IMG/VR virus record: IMGVR_UViG_3300025646_000315
Location: 1 to 25,982 of that record
From: a virus
DNA: 25,982 nt
Direction: 5' to 3' (one strand)
Shown: piece after piece, positions 1 to 7,750 of the stretch
How the letters are laid out: each line of letters opens with the position of its first letter
Position numbering within the stretch: the stretch's first letter is position 1
Program-made: the position numbers and the translations under genes
Notes under the pieces: model-generated
What the model was told of the DNA's origin: nothing
The model's input: only the letters and a program-made list of their open reading frames with translations
Databases searched by the model: none

Positions 1-101
1 CATCTCAGCCAATCAACATTGAGTGGCTTGATGAAACTCAGGAACGACCGTCCGATGAGGAAGTATTTGCTGAAGTCGAAAAACAATCGAGGAGCATCTA
101 A
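1..101 (+). CDS. 3' end of an unidentified gene (partial)
   Basis: The frame starting at base 3 is open from the window edge to a TAA at 99-101 and gives about 32 residues ending ...EVEKQSRSI. The tail is acidic and hydrophilic. The stop overlaps the next start codon (TAATG), the same coupling used by many gene pairs in this block, which supports it being a real gene end. It sits directly upstream of fibre-like genes, so a structural role is possible, but nothing in this fragment identifies it. Confidence 0.6.
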   Translation, partial: SQPINIEWLDETQERPSDEEVFAEVEKQSRSI

Positions 102-676
102 TGGCACTATCAATCCCACACTCATTCGTCAACAACACCATCGCAGAAGCAGCCGAAGTAAACGGCAACTTTACTGCAGTGAAACAATTTGTGGACGCAC
201 TACAAGATGGTACCGGCATCGACTCAAGTGCCATCACGTCCGTCAAGATTGCTTCATCCGCTGTGACGGAGGCAAAGATTGCGGTGGGTTCGGTCACGAA
301 CACCCGCATCGCAGCCGACGCGGTAACAACCGACAAACTGTCCGGAGCCGCCAAAGCAGGCTTCAACAGCATCCAGAACCAGCAGACAGGCACAACGTAC
401 ACTTTGGTGTTGTCCGACCTGGGCAAGTTGGTTGAACTGAACAACGCTGCATCGATTACGTTGACAATCCCAACTAACGCTTCTGTGGCGTTTGCCGTTG
501 GTGACCGTATTGACTTGTTGCAGACTGGTGCTGGTCAGGTGACGATTGTTGGTGCTGCTGGTGTTACGGTTAACTCTGAGTCTTCTAAGTTGAAGTTGGC
601 TGGCCAGTGGGCTGCAGCGACGCTGATTAAGCGTGCTGCTGACACTTGGGTTGCTGTCGGCAACCTGGCGGTCTAA
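101..676 (+). CDS. Fibre-like virion protein
   Basis: A 191-residue protein starting at an ATG that overlaps the previous stop, with a good ribosome binding site (GAGGAG at 89-94). Residues about 40-85 form short repeats of the type 'S-A-I-T-x-x-K-I-A', 'A-V-T-x-x-K-I-A', 'A-V-T-T-D-K-L', a pattern typical of trimeric phage tail-fibre shafts. The C-terminal half is rich in Thr, Ala, Val and Gly with alternating hydrophobic residues, consistent with a beta-structured tip or decoration domain. There is no signal peptide or membrane segment. It is translationally coupled to the next gene (TAATG at 674-678), which is also probably exposed on the virion. The fibre or appendage role is inferred from repeats and context; a capsid decoration protein is an alternative. 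Confidence 0.6.
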   Translation: MALSIPHSFVNNTIAEAAEVNGNFTAVKQFVDALQDGTGIDSSAITSVKIASSAVTEAKIAVGSVTNTRIAADAVTTDKLSGAAKAGFNSIQNQQTGTTYTLVLSDLGKLVELNNAASITLTIPTNASVAFAVGDRIDLLQTGAGQVTIVGAAGVTVNSESSKLKLAGQWAAATLIKRAADTWVAVGNLAV

Positions 677-1452
677 TGATTCCAGGCGTAGTCGCCTCAG
701 CATCAGGCGTAGTCGCAGGCTTCACTGACCCATTCACCGGTACTGGTGCATTGGCGTCAAGGTGGACGAACACGTCAGGGTCTTGGACCCGTGACACTGA
801 TGACGCCTACACGGCTACCGCCGCTTCGTCGTACCCGCTTGCATCATTCGATGCAAACACGAGGAACGTTAGTGTGCGTTCCGAGTATGGGGTGGCGAAC
901 ACGTTTGGTTGGGGTGTTGCGTTTTGGGTGACTGACGCTAACAACTGGTGGGCTGCGGTGGTGGACCGCACAGAGTCTTCGTGTGTTATTGGTTCTACGA
1001 CAGGTTGTTGTGCCTGTGGTGATGGCGGCATTTCTACTGGTTATCCGTCGTGTAACTGTGTTTATTGTGATTGTGGTAGTTGCCCAAGCAATCCGAACTG
1101 TGGTCAAACTCAATATGCGGGAACCTGCACCTACCCCGTTTACGGAACCTGCTACGACTATGTTTTGAAGTTGATGAAGCGCGAATCAGGAGTTGTGACA
1201 ACTGTTGCGACCACAAGTATTGCTTCTGGGAATATTGGCGGCGGTTTGACTGTCGCTTACGTGCAGGCTGTTACAAACGAGGCTGGTCAGATTACGGCTA
1301 CGGCGCAGATGTCAACCGGTGGTGCTGTGGCGTCAATTGTGAATACCCCAAGTTCTCCGGTTCGCACGAACCGTCATGGTATCATTTTGACACCACGCAC
1401 CACTGGCACCCAGGCCGACCGTATTGAAACGTTCATTTACGCACCACAGTGA
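676..1452 (+). CDS. Jelly-roll-like virion protein with cysteine-rich insert
   Basis: A 258-residue protein. The ATG at 676 is preferred because it overlaps the preceding TAA; an in-frame upstream start at 646 would add ten poorly matching residues. Residues about 16-100 (F-T-D-P-F-T-G-T-G, then S-R-W, then W-G-V-A-F-W and N-N-W-W) resemble LamG/concanavalin-type beta-sandwich domains found on phage appendages. Residues 103-159 hold 12 cysteines with many Gly, Ser, Asn and Pro residues. After this insert the beta-rich pattern resumes (Y-D-Y-V-L-K-L) and runs to the end. This looks like a disulfide-rich or metal-binding loop inserted into a carbohydrate-binding-like fold. Position next to the fibre-like gene suggests host recognition. 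Function is inferred; no catalytic motif is visible. Confidence 0.6.
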   Translation: MIPGVVASASGVVAGFTDPFTGTGALASRWTNTSGSWTRDTDDAYTATAASSYPLASFDANTRNVSVRSEYGVANTFGWGVAFWVTDANNWWAAVVDRTESSCVIGSTTGCCACGDGGISTGYPSCNCVYCDCGSCPSNPNCGQTQYAGTCTYPVYGTCYDYVLKLMKRESGVVTTVATTSIASGNIGGGLTVAYVQAVTNEAGQITATAQMSTGGAVASIVNTPSSPVRTNRHGIILTPRTTGTQADRIETFIYAPQ

Positions 1453-1459
1453 GGAAACC

Positions 1460-1606
1460 ATGAGTGATACACCAGAAAATCTCGAGACCTTTGAAGTGTG
1501 GGTTGAAGGCGAATTTGCCGCCCACATTCACCTTGTCCCTGAGGCAGAGGTTCTTGTCGCTGCCATGAAGTCGAACCCAACAATTGTTTGGGTTCCTCAA
1601 GGGTGA
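1460..1606 (+). CDS. Small hypothetical protein, 48 aa
   Basis: Starts at the ATG at 1460, with GAGG at 1451-1454 as ribosome binding site; the in-frame upstream start at 1424 would run back into the preceding gene. The protein is acidic, with alternating hydrophobic residues (T-F-E-V-W-V-E-G-E-F-A-A-H-I-H-L), suggesting a small beta-rich fold. Its TGA stop overlaps the GTG start of the next gene (GTGA), so the two are probably co-translated. Not recognised. It lies between virion genes and the small proteins before the terminase. Confidence 0.6.
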   Translation: MSDTPENLETFEVWVEGEFAAHIHLVPEAEVLVAAMKSNPTIVWVPQG

Positions 1607-1830
1607 GCGCCTGGGAAGAGTACAAAAAACGTGTTGGTGAAACACGTCCTTGGGATTTGTTGAATCCAAACATTGAGAGGTCTACACCTGAGGAGGCTGC
1701 TGAAAGACTGAAAACTTGTAAGGAATGCGACCGATTTTTGAAGGTGACAAGCCAATGCAAAGAATGCGGTTGTGTGATGATTGGAAAAGTAAAACTTAAG
1801 TCGGCTGTTTGTCCGATTGGAAAGTGGTGA
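1603..1830 (+). CDS. Small zinc-ribbon protein
   Basis: A 75-residue protein. The GTG at 1603 is chosen because it overlaps the previous stop; a TTG at 1588 would add five residues. The N-terminal half is helical and charged (W-E-E-Y-K-K-R...R-P-W-D-L-L-N-P). The C-terminal half has cysteines at 39, 42, 52, 55, 57 and 70 in a CxxC...CxxCxC...CP arrangement ending P-I-G-K-W, a pattern seen in short zinc-ribbon proteins of many tailed phages. Metal binding is therefore likely, but the role is unknown: small virion component, DNA-binding protein or assembly factor are all possible. It is the first of three short CxxC proteins scattered among the structural genes. Confidence 0.7.
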   Translation: MSAWEEYKKRVGETRPWDLLNPNIERSTPEEAAERLKTCKECDRFLKVTSQCKECGCVMIGKVKLKSAVCPIGKW

Positions 1831-1832
1831 AC

Positions 1833-2063
1833 ATGAAGAAGGAACATTTGGAAATGCTCAAGTCATGGGCAAAAGTATTCGGAGCAGGCGTTGTCGCTCT
1901 CGCCATTGCTGGCGAGCGTGACCCAAAAGCGTTGCTTGCCGCAGGTGTTGCAGCGGTACTGCCTGTGGTTTACAACTATTTGGACCCGAAGGACAAGCGT
2001 TATGGCAAGGTTGCTAAGCCTGTAAAGAAGGCTGCAAAGAAGGCTGTCGCTAAGAAGAAGTAA
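1833..2063 (+). CDS. Small membrane protein, holin-like candidate
   Basis: A 76-residue protein from the ATG at 1833, two bases after the previous stop. It has an N-terminal charged stretch, two hydrophobic segments (about residues 15-27 and 38-51, separated by G-E-R-D-P-K) and a highly basic tail of Lys/Ala/Val repeats ending K-K-K. Two short hydrophobic helices with a basic cytoplasmic tail is the layout of small phage holins, and similar 'LDPKD' hydrophobic proteins occur in actinobacterial phages. Against that, the endolysin lies 18 kb downstream, not next door. It is coupled to the terminase by TAATG. The alternative is a small membrane-associated or DNA-associated virion protein. Confidence 0.5.
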   Translation: MKKEHLEMLKSWAKVFGAGVVALAIAGERDPKALLAAGVAAVLPVVYNYLDPKDKRYGKVAKPVKKAAKKAVAKKK

Positions 2064-3649
2064 TGGAACTTACCGACCTGCTCAATGAGCGGGAATGGCG
2101 TAAATGTCGTGGACCGGAGAACGCGTCCACAGAAGATTTGGTAGCAGCATTTTCTTACTTTTGTGCTACCTACTGGACTATTCGCCATCCTGAGCGCGGA
2201 CGAATTAAATTCGTTCTGCGCGAAGCACAAGAAGACACTGCTTTAGCGTGGATTCAAGAACGATACAGTATTGTTTTGAAAGCCCGTCAAATTGGTTTTT
2301 CTACGCTTGCGGCAGCGTTTGTGTTTTGGGAAACGTTTTTTTGGGGCGACAGGTTTATTGTAATGCTTTCACGCACCGAACGTGAAGCGTCAAAACTTTT
2401 GCAGAAAACCAAATATGGCTACAAGATGATGCCACAGTGGATGAAGGAACGCGGCCCAGAGTTGCTGTCAGATAACCAGTTAAAAATGGTGTTTGCTAAC
2501 GATTCGTCAATTGAGTCTTTGCCTTCAGGTAATGACCCTGCTCGCGGTGAGTCGGTGTACCGTGTAGTGATTGACGAAATGGCGTTCTTGCCTAACGCTG
2601 AAGAGGCATGGGCTTCTATTGAGCCGATTGCCGACGTTGGTGGACGAGTTATTTGCCTTAGTACCGCTAACGGCGAAGGTAACATTTTTCACCAGTTGTG
2701 GGTTGGTTCACAAACGGGAACAAACAGGTTCCGTGGAATCTTTTTTCCTTGGTCTGCTGGTGACCGAGACGAGTCGTGGTACGAGTCGAAGCGTCGCGAC
2801 CTGCCGGACTGGCAGTTGGCGCAAGAGTACCCATCGGACCCAGACGAAGCATTCGTCAGGTCCGGTCGACCAGTGTTCGACCTGGATGCAATTAGGGAAA
2901 TTGAACCAATTGACCCCGACAGGGGTTATTTGCGGAAACTGTCTGGCAGGTCTTCGTACGAGTTTGTTCCTGATGGTGGCGAATTAGCGATTTGGGAGGA
3001 ACCAGCCGAAGGCGAGGTTTATGTTATTGGGGCTGACGTGGCTGAAGGTTTGGGTCATGGGGACTTTAGTTCCGCCCACGTTATTTCGGCTGAAACGGGT
3101 TTGGTGGTTGCTCACTGGCACGGCCACATTGACCCGGACTTGTTCGGGGAAGATGTGCTGGTTGGTTTGGGGTATTTCTACAACTACGCACTTTTGGGTG
3201 TGGAGTCCAACAACCACGGTTTGACGACCTTGAAGGCTTTGCAGCGCGTGGGTTATAGGAACCTGTACAGGAACCGCAAGATGCAGGTTCGTGCCCCTGT
3301 GGCTTCGGAGTCTTTGGGTTGGCGCACGACGTCGATTTCTAAGCCTTTGGCGATTGATGAGTTGAATGCGGCTTTGCGTGACGAATCTGTATTGCTGTTT
3401 GATTCTAAGACGATTGCCGAACTTCGTTCATTTGTGCGTGAGTCAAACGGCAAAATGCACGGCTCACCCCATGACGACAGGGTAATGTCCCTGGCCATCT
3501 GTAACCAGATGCTGAAATACGTTTGGTTGCCCGAATACAGGAACGATTTAGAGCCAAGAAAGAATTCTTTGGATTGGTGGTCCAGGTTCATTGTTGGGGA
3601 CCCAAAACCGCGGAATGCCCCAATTGGGGCTTATAACGTCGTGGATTGA
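2063..3649 (+). CDS. terL: Terminase large subunit (DNA-packaging ATPase/nuclease)
   Basis: A 528-residue protein, normal length for the family. It powers DNA translocation into the procapsid through the portal and cuts the concatemer. ATPase domain: a Walker-A-like segment at about 73-81 (K-A-R-Q-I-G-F-S-T, the variant seen in many TerL proteins, lacking the classical GK[S/T]); Walker B with catalytic acid at 168-172 (V-V-I-D-E); coupling motif at about 200-204 (S-T-A-N-G). RNase-H-like nuclease domain: Asp325 (I-G-A-D-V), Glu381 (G-V-E-S-N) and the H-D-D at 470-472 form the expected acidic cluster. The start overlaps the previous stop (TAATG). No small subunit was recognised nearby; it may lie outside the window or be too divergent. 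Identification is strong. Confidence 0.95.
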   Translation: MELTDLLNEREWRKCRGPENASTEDLVAAFSYFCATYWTIRHPERGRIKFVLREAQEDTALAWIQERYSIVLKARQIGFSTLAAAFVFWETFFWGDRFIVMLSRTEREASKLLQKTKYGYKMMPQWMKERGPELLSDNQLKMVFANDSSIESLPSGNDPARGESVYRVVIDEMAFLPNAEEAWASIEPIADVGGRVICLSTANGEGNIFHQLWVGSQTGTNRFRGIFFPWSAGDRDESWYESKRRDLPDWQLAQEYPSDPDEAFVRSGRPVFDLDAIREIEPIDPDRGYLRKLSGRSSYEFVPDGGELAIWEEPAEGEVYVIGADVAEGLGHGDFSSAHVISAETGLVVAHWHGHIDPDLFGEDVLVGLGYFYNYALLGVESNNHGLTTLKALQRVGYRNLYRNRKMQVRAPVASESLGWRTTSISKPLAIDELNAALRDESVLLFDSKTIAELRSFVRESNGKMHGSPHDDRVMSLAICNQMLKYVWLPEYRNDLEPRKNSLDWWSRFIVGDPKPRNAPIGAYNVVD

Positions 3650-3680
3650 TGGTTTTTGGTAACGAATCAACAGGTTATTG

Positions 3681-3905
3681 ATGAAGAATTTCCGTTGTCT
3701 TGAATGTTTGGCCGAGTTTGTGGCCGACGAACTACCCCGAAGGGGTTCGGTTTGCTTTAAGTGCCATGTGAAAAGTATCCGCCTTGGGTTCACCTACGGG
3801 CAGGAGGACTTTCATGGTCCAACGATTCGTGAGCGTCAACGCAAGACGGTCGAAGACGCCAGAGTTAACGGTTACAACGCTGAACCCGTTACAAACTGGA
3901 TGTAA
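3681..3905 (+). CDS. Small zinc-finger-like protein
   Basis: A 74-residue protein starting at the ATG at 3681, after a 31-base gap with only a modest AGG as ribosome binding site. Two CxxC knuckles (Cys6/Cys9 and Cys25/Cys28) flank a short linker and would bind one zinc ion. The rest is basic and polar with an R-E-R-Q-R-K stretch, which could contact nucleic acid. Short proteins of this type between terminase and portal genes occur in several phage lineages, with no settled function that I know of. The gap upstream contains GGTAACGAATCA (3658-3669), which is nearly repeated upstream of another CxxC gene at 8354-8365. Confidence 0.65.
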   Translation: MKNFRCLECLAEFVADELPRRGSVCFKCHVKSIRLGFTYGQEDFHGPTIRERQRKTVEDARVNGYNAEPVTNWM

Positions 3906-3908
3906 CCG

Positions 3909-4109
3909 ATGGAATGGCTGGTCCCAATTGTTGTTGCCGTAATCACCGGGCCAGTCGTAGTTGTATTGCAGAAACTGCGTAAAGAGAACACTGAGCAACA
4001 TAACCACAACACAATTTTGTTGCGACATATTGGCAGCAGAATTGACCGTATCGGAAGCAAGTTGGACAAACATATTGGCTGGCATGAAGGCCTGAAAGAG
4101 AACGACTAG
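3909..4109 (+). CDS. Small protein with one membrane segment and a coiled coil
   Basis: A 66-residue protein. Residues 3-20 are strongly hydrophobic (L-V-P-I-V-V-A-V-I-T-G-P-V-V-V-V-L) and are followed at once by a charged helical region (K-L-R-K-E-N...R-I-D-R-I-G-S-K-L-D-K) with heptad-like spacing. This one-pass topology with a soluble coiled coil fits an i-spanin-like or class III holin-like protein, or a membrane-anchored assembly factor. Its stop overlaps the GTG start of the portal gene (TAGTG), so it is translated with the portal. The function is unproven. Confidence 0.55.
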   Translation: MEWLVPIVVAVITGPVVVVLQKLRKENTEQHNHNTILLRHIGSRIDRIGSKLDKHIGWHEGLKEND

Positions 4110-5908
4110 TGGCACGAATTTCTAACCGAGAAATCATTTCCCAATACCGCGACAAGATTCAGCAGTCAAAGCGGTGGCGTCAACAGGAAGGTCTTGACGC
4201 AACATGGAAACGAATGATTGACCTTTACCGGGGCAAGCATTTCGAAACAGATTCAGAAACAGACCGCATGCTCATCAACGATGCGTTTGCCACAATTAAC
4301 GTGATTTGGCCCAGCGTGTCGGTTAACTATCCAAAGATTACCGTTAACGCTCGTCGGAGCGAAGACGCGCCGCGAGCGGTGGTTACCGAAGAAATCGTCA
4401 ACTACTGGTGGCGCCACTACGACTGCCAGCGAGAGTTTCGTCGAGCAGTCAAAGACATGCTGATTACTGGACACGGCTGGGTGAAGACCGGTTACCGTTT
4501 TGTTGAGAAGGGTGAAGACGATTACGACAACTCTGACGAGTTGGCTTCGCTTGCGCCAGAATCAATTGCTGAAAGCGATTTGATTATTACGGAAGACCGT
4601 CCGTTTGTGGAGCGCATTTCTCCGTTTGATGTTTTTGTTGACCCGGATGCTACAAGCATGCATGACATCAGGTGGATTGCACAACGCATCCGCCGACCAC
4701 TGTTGGAGGTGCGCAAGGACAAGCGCTATAACGCTCAGGCGCGCCAAGAGGCATCGCCGTCACACTACTCCAAGTTCGGTTTGGACTCCTACCTGCCTCG
4801 CAGGTCCGAGAAGCCCGAAGACGGCTACGTCGAGATTTGGGAGTTCTACGATGTGGACCGCAACAAGATGTCTGTGTTCTGCGACGGTGGCGACAAGTTT
4901 CTTGTTGCCCCGCAAGAAATTCCGTTTGCTTTTGGACACCCATTCGTGTTCATTCCGAACTATCAGGTGCCAGATTTCTTTTACCCGATGGGTGAACTTG
5001 AAGCAATTGAACCGCTTCAGCGCGAACTGAACGAAACTCGTACACAGATGATGAACCACCGCAAGCGGTTCTCGCGTAAATGGTTGTACAAGGAATCAGC
5101 ATTCGACCAGGAAGGTCGAAACATGCTGGAGTCCGACGAGGACAACGTAATGGTTCCCGTCGTGTCCGAGGAACCCCTCGGTGGCATTATCGCACCGATG
5201 CCTGCTGTTATTAGCCCACCTGAGTTCTACAACCAGTCTTCGTTGATTACTGCAGACATTGACCGCATTACCGGCATCTCGGAGTACGCACGTGGTGCTT
5301 TGCCCGAAATCCGCCGCACGGCCACGGAGGCTGGCATCATTCAGGATGCTGCCAACGCTAGGTCGTCCGACAAGTTGGCAATCATTGAGCGTGCCATTGC
5401 TGACGCCGCTCGCAGGCTCGTGATGCTGGCACAGCAGTACATGACTGGCGAGCAGGCGATTCGTGTCTCTGGCAAGAGCAGTTCTAATGCCTGGATGAAG
5501 TTCGACCGGGACTACATTCAAGGCGAATTTGATTTCGAAGTTGAGGCTGGTTCTACACAGCCGATGAACGAATCGTTTCGCCGACAGATGGCTCTTCAGG
5601 TTGTGGACGCTATGGCGCCCTTTGCTACTGCTGGTATCGTGGATATGCAGCGTTTGGCAAAGTATGTGCTGCAGCAGGGGTTCGGCATCAAGAGCGCCGA
5701 GTCGTTTATTGTGGCTCCACAACCACCCGCCCAGCCGGAGGTTGCCCCTCCCCCGACTGCGCCTTCGGCTGGGCTTCCTCCTGGCATGCCGCCAAGCATG
5801 CCTCCGGGCATGCCTCCAGGTGTGGAGGAAGAAATGCCTGAGGGCGAGTTGCCGCCAGAAGTTCTGGCTCAACTCATGCAGGGTGGCATGATGCCCCCTG
5901 GCATGTAA
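4109..5908 (+). CDS. Portal protein
   Basis: A 599-residue protein beginning at GTG 4109, coupled to the previous stop. It would form the dodecameric ring at the capsid vertex that the terminase docks on and that later joins the adaptor. Family features: helical N-terminus with W-K-R-M-I-D-L-Y-R-G-K-H-F, then I-N-V-I-W-P-S-V-S-V-N-Y-P-K-I-T-V; the central 'P-F-D-V-F-V-D-P-D-A' (about residues 172-182); 'Y-P-M-G-E-L-E-A-I-E-P-L-Q-R-E-L-N-E-T-R' in the stem/wing region; and 'G-A-L-P-E-I-R-R-T-A-T-E-A' near residue 400. These patterns and the length fit podovirus and related portals. The last 60 or so residues are rich in Pro, Gly, Met and Glu and probably disordered. Position between terminase and scaffold agrees. 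Confidence 0.9.
   Translation: MARISNREIISQYRDKIQQSKRWRQQEGLDATWKRMIDLYRGKHFETDSETDRMLINDAFATINVIWPSVSVNYPKITVNARRSEDAPRAVVTEEIVNYWWRHYDCQREFRRAVKDMLITGHGWVKTGYRFVEKGEDDYDNSDELASLAPESIAESDLIITEDRPFVERISPFDVFVDPDATSMHDIRWIAQRIRRPLLEVRKDKRYNAQARQEASPSHYSKFGLDSYLPRRSEKPEDGYVEIWEFYDVDRNKMSVFCDGGDKFLVAPQEIPFAFGHPFVFIPNYQVPDFFYPMGELEAIEPLQRELNETRTQMMNHRKRFSRKWLYKESAFDQEGRNMLESDEDNVMVPVVSEEPLGGIIAPMPAVISPPEFYNQSSLITADIDRITGISEYARGALPEIRRTATEAGIIQDAANARSSDKLAIIERAIADAARRLVMLAQQYMTGEQAIRVSGKSSSNAWMKFDRDYIQGEFDFEVEAGSTQPMNESFRRQMALQVVDAMAPFATAGIVDMQRLAKYVLQQGFGIKSAESFIVAPQPPAQPEVAPPPTAPSAGLPPGMPPSMPPGMPPGVEEEMPEGELPPEVLAQLMQGGMMPPGM
5772..5907 (+). repeat. Pro-Gly-Met repeat at the portal C-terminus
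   Basis: The portal tail repeats the unit P-P-G-M / P-P-S-M four times and ends M-M-P-P-G-M. At DNA level the palindrome GCATGC recurs at 5784, 5796 and 5808, each followed by C, with GGCATG again near the stop. Short tandem units like these can change in number by slippage. This is coding sequence, not a separate gene. Confidence 0.7.
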
Positions 5909-5953
5909 CGCTTTTCGCTGTCTATTAGAGCAACCCACGGAGGACTCAACGCG

Positions 5954-6745
5954 ATGAGCGACATAGTTAGCAATGAAGTCGAGATGGAATCGGCCCCTAC
6001 GCCCGAAAGCGAGGGACAACCGCAGGAAGTCACAGATGTAGTTGAAAGTCTCACAGAGGAGCAAATTGAACTCCTTCCCGTAGACGAGTTCGGAGACAAG
6101 TATGTTTCCGTAACCGTTGATGGCGAAGAGGTTCGTGTTCCTTTGAAGGAGGCGCTCTCTGGCTACCAGCGTCAGGCGGACTATACCCGCAAGACACAGG
6201 AGTTAAGCGAGCAAAGGCGACAGTTGCAATTTGGTGCTGCTTTGCAGGAAGCCCTGCAGAACAACCCCAAGGAGACGCTGGAACTGCTTAGCAAACATTA
6301 CGGGTTGGAAGAGCAAACCTCTCCCGAAGAGGAACTCTCGTTGGACCCGGTTGAGAAGCAGTACCGACAGTTGGAACAGCGAATCCAAGCCTTCGAACAA
6401 CAGAAGGCGATGGAGGAGTTGGAACGTACTATCGGAACGCTTGAAGCCAAGTATGGCTCAGATTTCGATGCTAATGAGGTGGTCGCCAAGGCGCTCGCTT
6501 TGGGGTCTTCCGATTTGGAAGCGGTTTACAAGATGATTGCGTTTGACAAGGTTTACGAGGATGCGAAAAGCATTCGCCAAATCCGTGAGGAGAAGGCGAA
6601 GGCCCAGAAGCAAATCGTTGACTCTAAGCGTCAGGCTGCGGTTGTTAATGGGGCTGCGTCATCGAGTTCTGCAGACGTCTCGGCTAAACCCATTACATCC
6701 GTGCGAGACGCATGGGAAGCCGCACTGCGGCAGACCAGCGTTTAG
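5954..6745 (+). CDS. Capsid scaffolding protein
   Basis: A 263-residue acidic protein with a strong ribosome binding site (GGAGGA at 5939-5944). It guides capsid protein assembly into the procapsid and then leaves or is degraded. The N-terminus is acidic and disordered. Residues about 48-90 contain the V-T-V-D-G-E-E-V-R-V-P-L-K-E-A-L segment followed by G-Y-Q-R-Q-A-D-Y-T-R-K-T-Q-E-L, a signature I know from many phage scaffold proteins. A long coiled coil follows (about 120-230), then a Ser/Ala linker and a short C-terminal helix, the usual capsid-binding end. Placement directly before the capsid gene is typical. No protease motif is visible. Confidence 0.88.
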   Translation: MSDIVSNEVEMESAPTPESEGQPQEVTDVVESLTEEQIELLPVDEFGDKYVSVTVDGEEVRVPLKEALSGYQRQADYTRKTQELSEQRRQLQFGAALQEALQNNPKETLELLSKHYGLEEQTSPEEELSLDPVEKQYRQLEQRIQAFEQQKAMEELERTIGTLEAKYGSDFDANEVVAKALALGSSDLEAVYKMIAFDKVYEDAKSIRQIREEKAKAQKQIVDSKRQAAVVNGAASSSSADVSAKPITSVRDAWEAALRQTSV

Positions 6746-6767
6746 CCTAAAAATTTAGGAGACACAA

Positions 6768-7706
6768 ATGTCAAACCCAAACTTTGACCAACTGTTGTCG
6801 ACGACGCTTGCAAACTACCGCAACCAGTTGACCGACAACGTGTTCACGGCACGCCCGTTGACCTACTTCCTCATGGACAAGGGTCGCCTGCGCATGCTTA
6901 ACGGTGGCACGAAGATTGTTGAGCCCCTCATCTACGGTCAGAACTCGACTGTCGCCTCGTACAGTGGCTACGACACCATCTCGCTGACCGCACAGGACGG
7001 CATCACGGCTGCCGAGTACGACTGGAAGCAGTACGCTGCGTCCATCGCCATCTCGGGAATCGAAGAGGCCAAGAACAACGGCGAGCAGGAAATCATCAAC
7101 CTCCTTGAGGCGAAGATTATGCAGGCTGAAGAGTCGATGCGTGAAGGTTTCAACCAGATGTTCTTCAGTGACGGCACCGGCAACTCCGGCAAGAACTGGA
7201 ACGGTCTCGGCAACATCGTTGAGGCTTCCGGCACCGTCGGTGGCATCAACCGTGCAACGGCAGGCAACGAGTACTGGCGCTCCTACGAGGAGAACACCGC
7301 TGGTGCTTTGACCCTCGCCCAGATGTCGACGGCGTACAACAGCGTGTCGGTTGGTAACGACCACCCAGACATGGTGCTGACGACCCAGACCCTGTTCGAA
7401 AAGTATGAGTCGCTTCTGCAGCCGCAGTTGCGCTACACCGACACCAAGACCGCAGATGCTGGCTTCCAGAACCTGCTGTTCAAGGCTGCCCCGGTGACGT
7501 ACGATGAGCACTGCACCGCAGGTGTTGTGTACTTCCTCAACAGCAAGTACCTCACCCTCGTGGGTCACAGTGGCAAGTGGTTCGCACAGACGGAATTCGT
7601 CCGTCCGGAGAACCTCGATGCTCGCTACGCGCTCATCATGTGCTACGGAAACCTCACCTGCCGCAACGCTGCGAAGCAGGGTAAGTTGACGGCCAAGACC
7701 GCCTAA
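6768..7706 (+). CDS. Major capsid protein
   Basis: A 312-residue protein with the best ribosome binding site in the window (TTAGGAGACACAA before ATG), as expected for the most abundant virion protein. It would form the icosahedral shell with an HK97-type fold. The sequence has the features of podovirus-type capsid proteins: N-terminal F-D-Q-L-L-S-T-T-L, then P-L-T-Y-F-L, 'G-G-T-K-I-V-E-P-L' (beta-rich E-loop region), long helix E-E-A-K-N-N-G-E-Q-E-I-I-N-L-L-E-A-K, a Gly/Asn-rich middle part, and C-terminal 'F-V-R-P-E-N-L-D-A-R-Y-A-L-I' followed by 'N-L-T-C-R-N-A-A-K-Q-G-K'. Codon use is more C-rich at third positions than in neighbouring genes, consistent with high expression. No prohead protease gene is seen; a separate scaffold takes that place. 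Confidence 0.92.
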   Translation: MSNPNFDQLLSTTLANYRNQLTDNVFTARPLTYFLMDKGRLRMLNGGTKIVEPLIYGQNSTVASYSGYDTISLTAQDGITAAEYDWKQYAASIAISGIEEAKNNGEQEIINLLEAKIMQAEESMREGFNQMFFSDGTGNSGKNWNGLGNIVEASGTVGGINRATAGNEYWRSYEENTAGALTLAQMSTAYNSVSVGNDHPDMVLTTQTLFEKYESLLQPQLRYTDTKTADAGFQNLLFKAAPVTYDEHCTAGVVYFLNSKYLTLVGHSGKWFAQTEFVRPENLDARYALIMCYGNLTCRNAAKQGKLTAKTA

Positions 7707-7725
7707 GGTCTTAGCAATAGAGTTG

Positions 7726-7750
7726 GGGGGCCCGGATAGTCCGGGTCCCC
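7726..7750 (+). other. GC-rich intergenic hairpin after the capsid gene
   Basis: An 11-base-pair stem (GGGGGCCCGGA pairs with TCCGGGTCCCC, with one G-U pair) closes a three-base loop, 20 bases after the capsid stop. It is the strongest hairpin I noticed in the window. There is no run of T after it, so it is a poor fit to an intrinsic terminator. It could instead protect the 3' end of capsid mRNA from exonucleases or reduce read-through into later genes. Confidence 0.6.

Noticed and set aside
101-1452. Diversity-generating retroelement target in the fibre-like genes
   Set aside because: No reverse transcriptase and no template repeat was seen in the window.
5096-6064. 322-residue open frame on the minus strand
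   Set aside because: It lies opposite the portal and scaffold genes and yields an Arg/His-rich, low-complexity product with no motif.
7726-7750. Intrinsic terminator after the capsid gene
   Set aside because: The stem is strong but no T-run follows, and the same-strand genes continue directly downstream. It is listed as a hairpin only.
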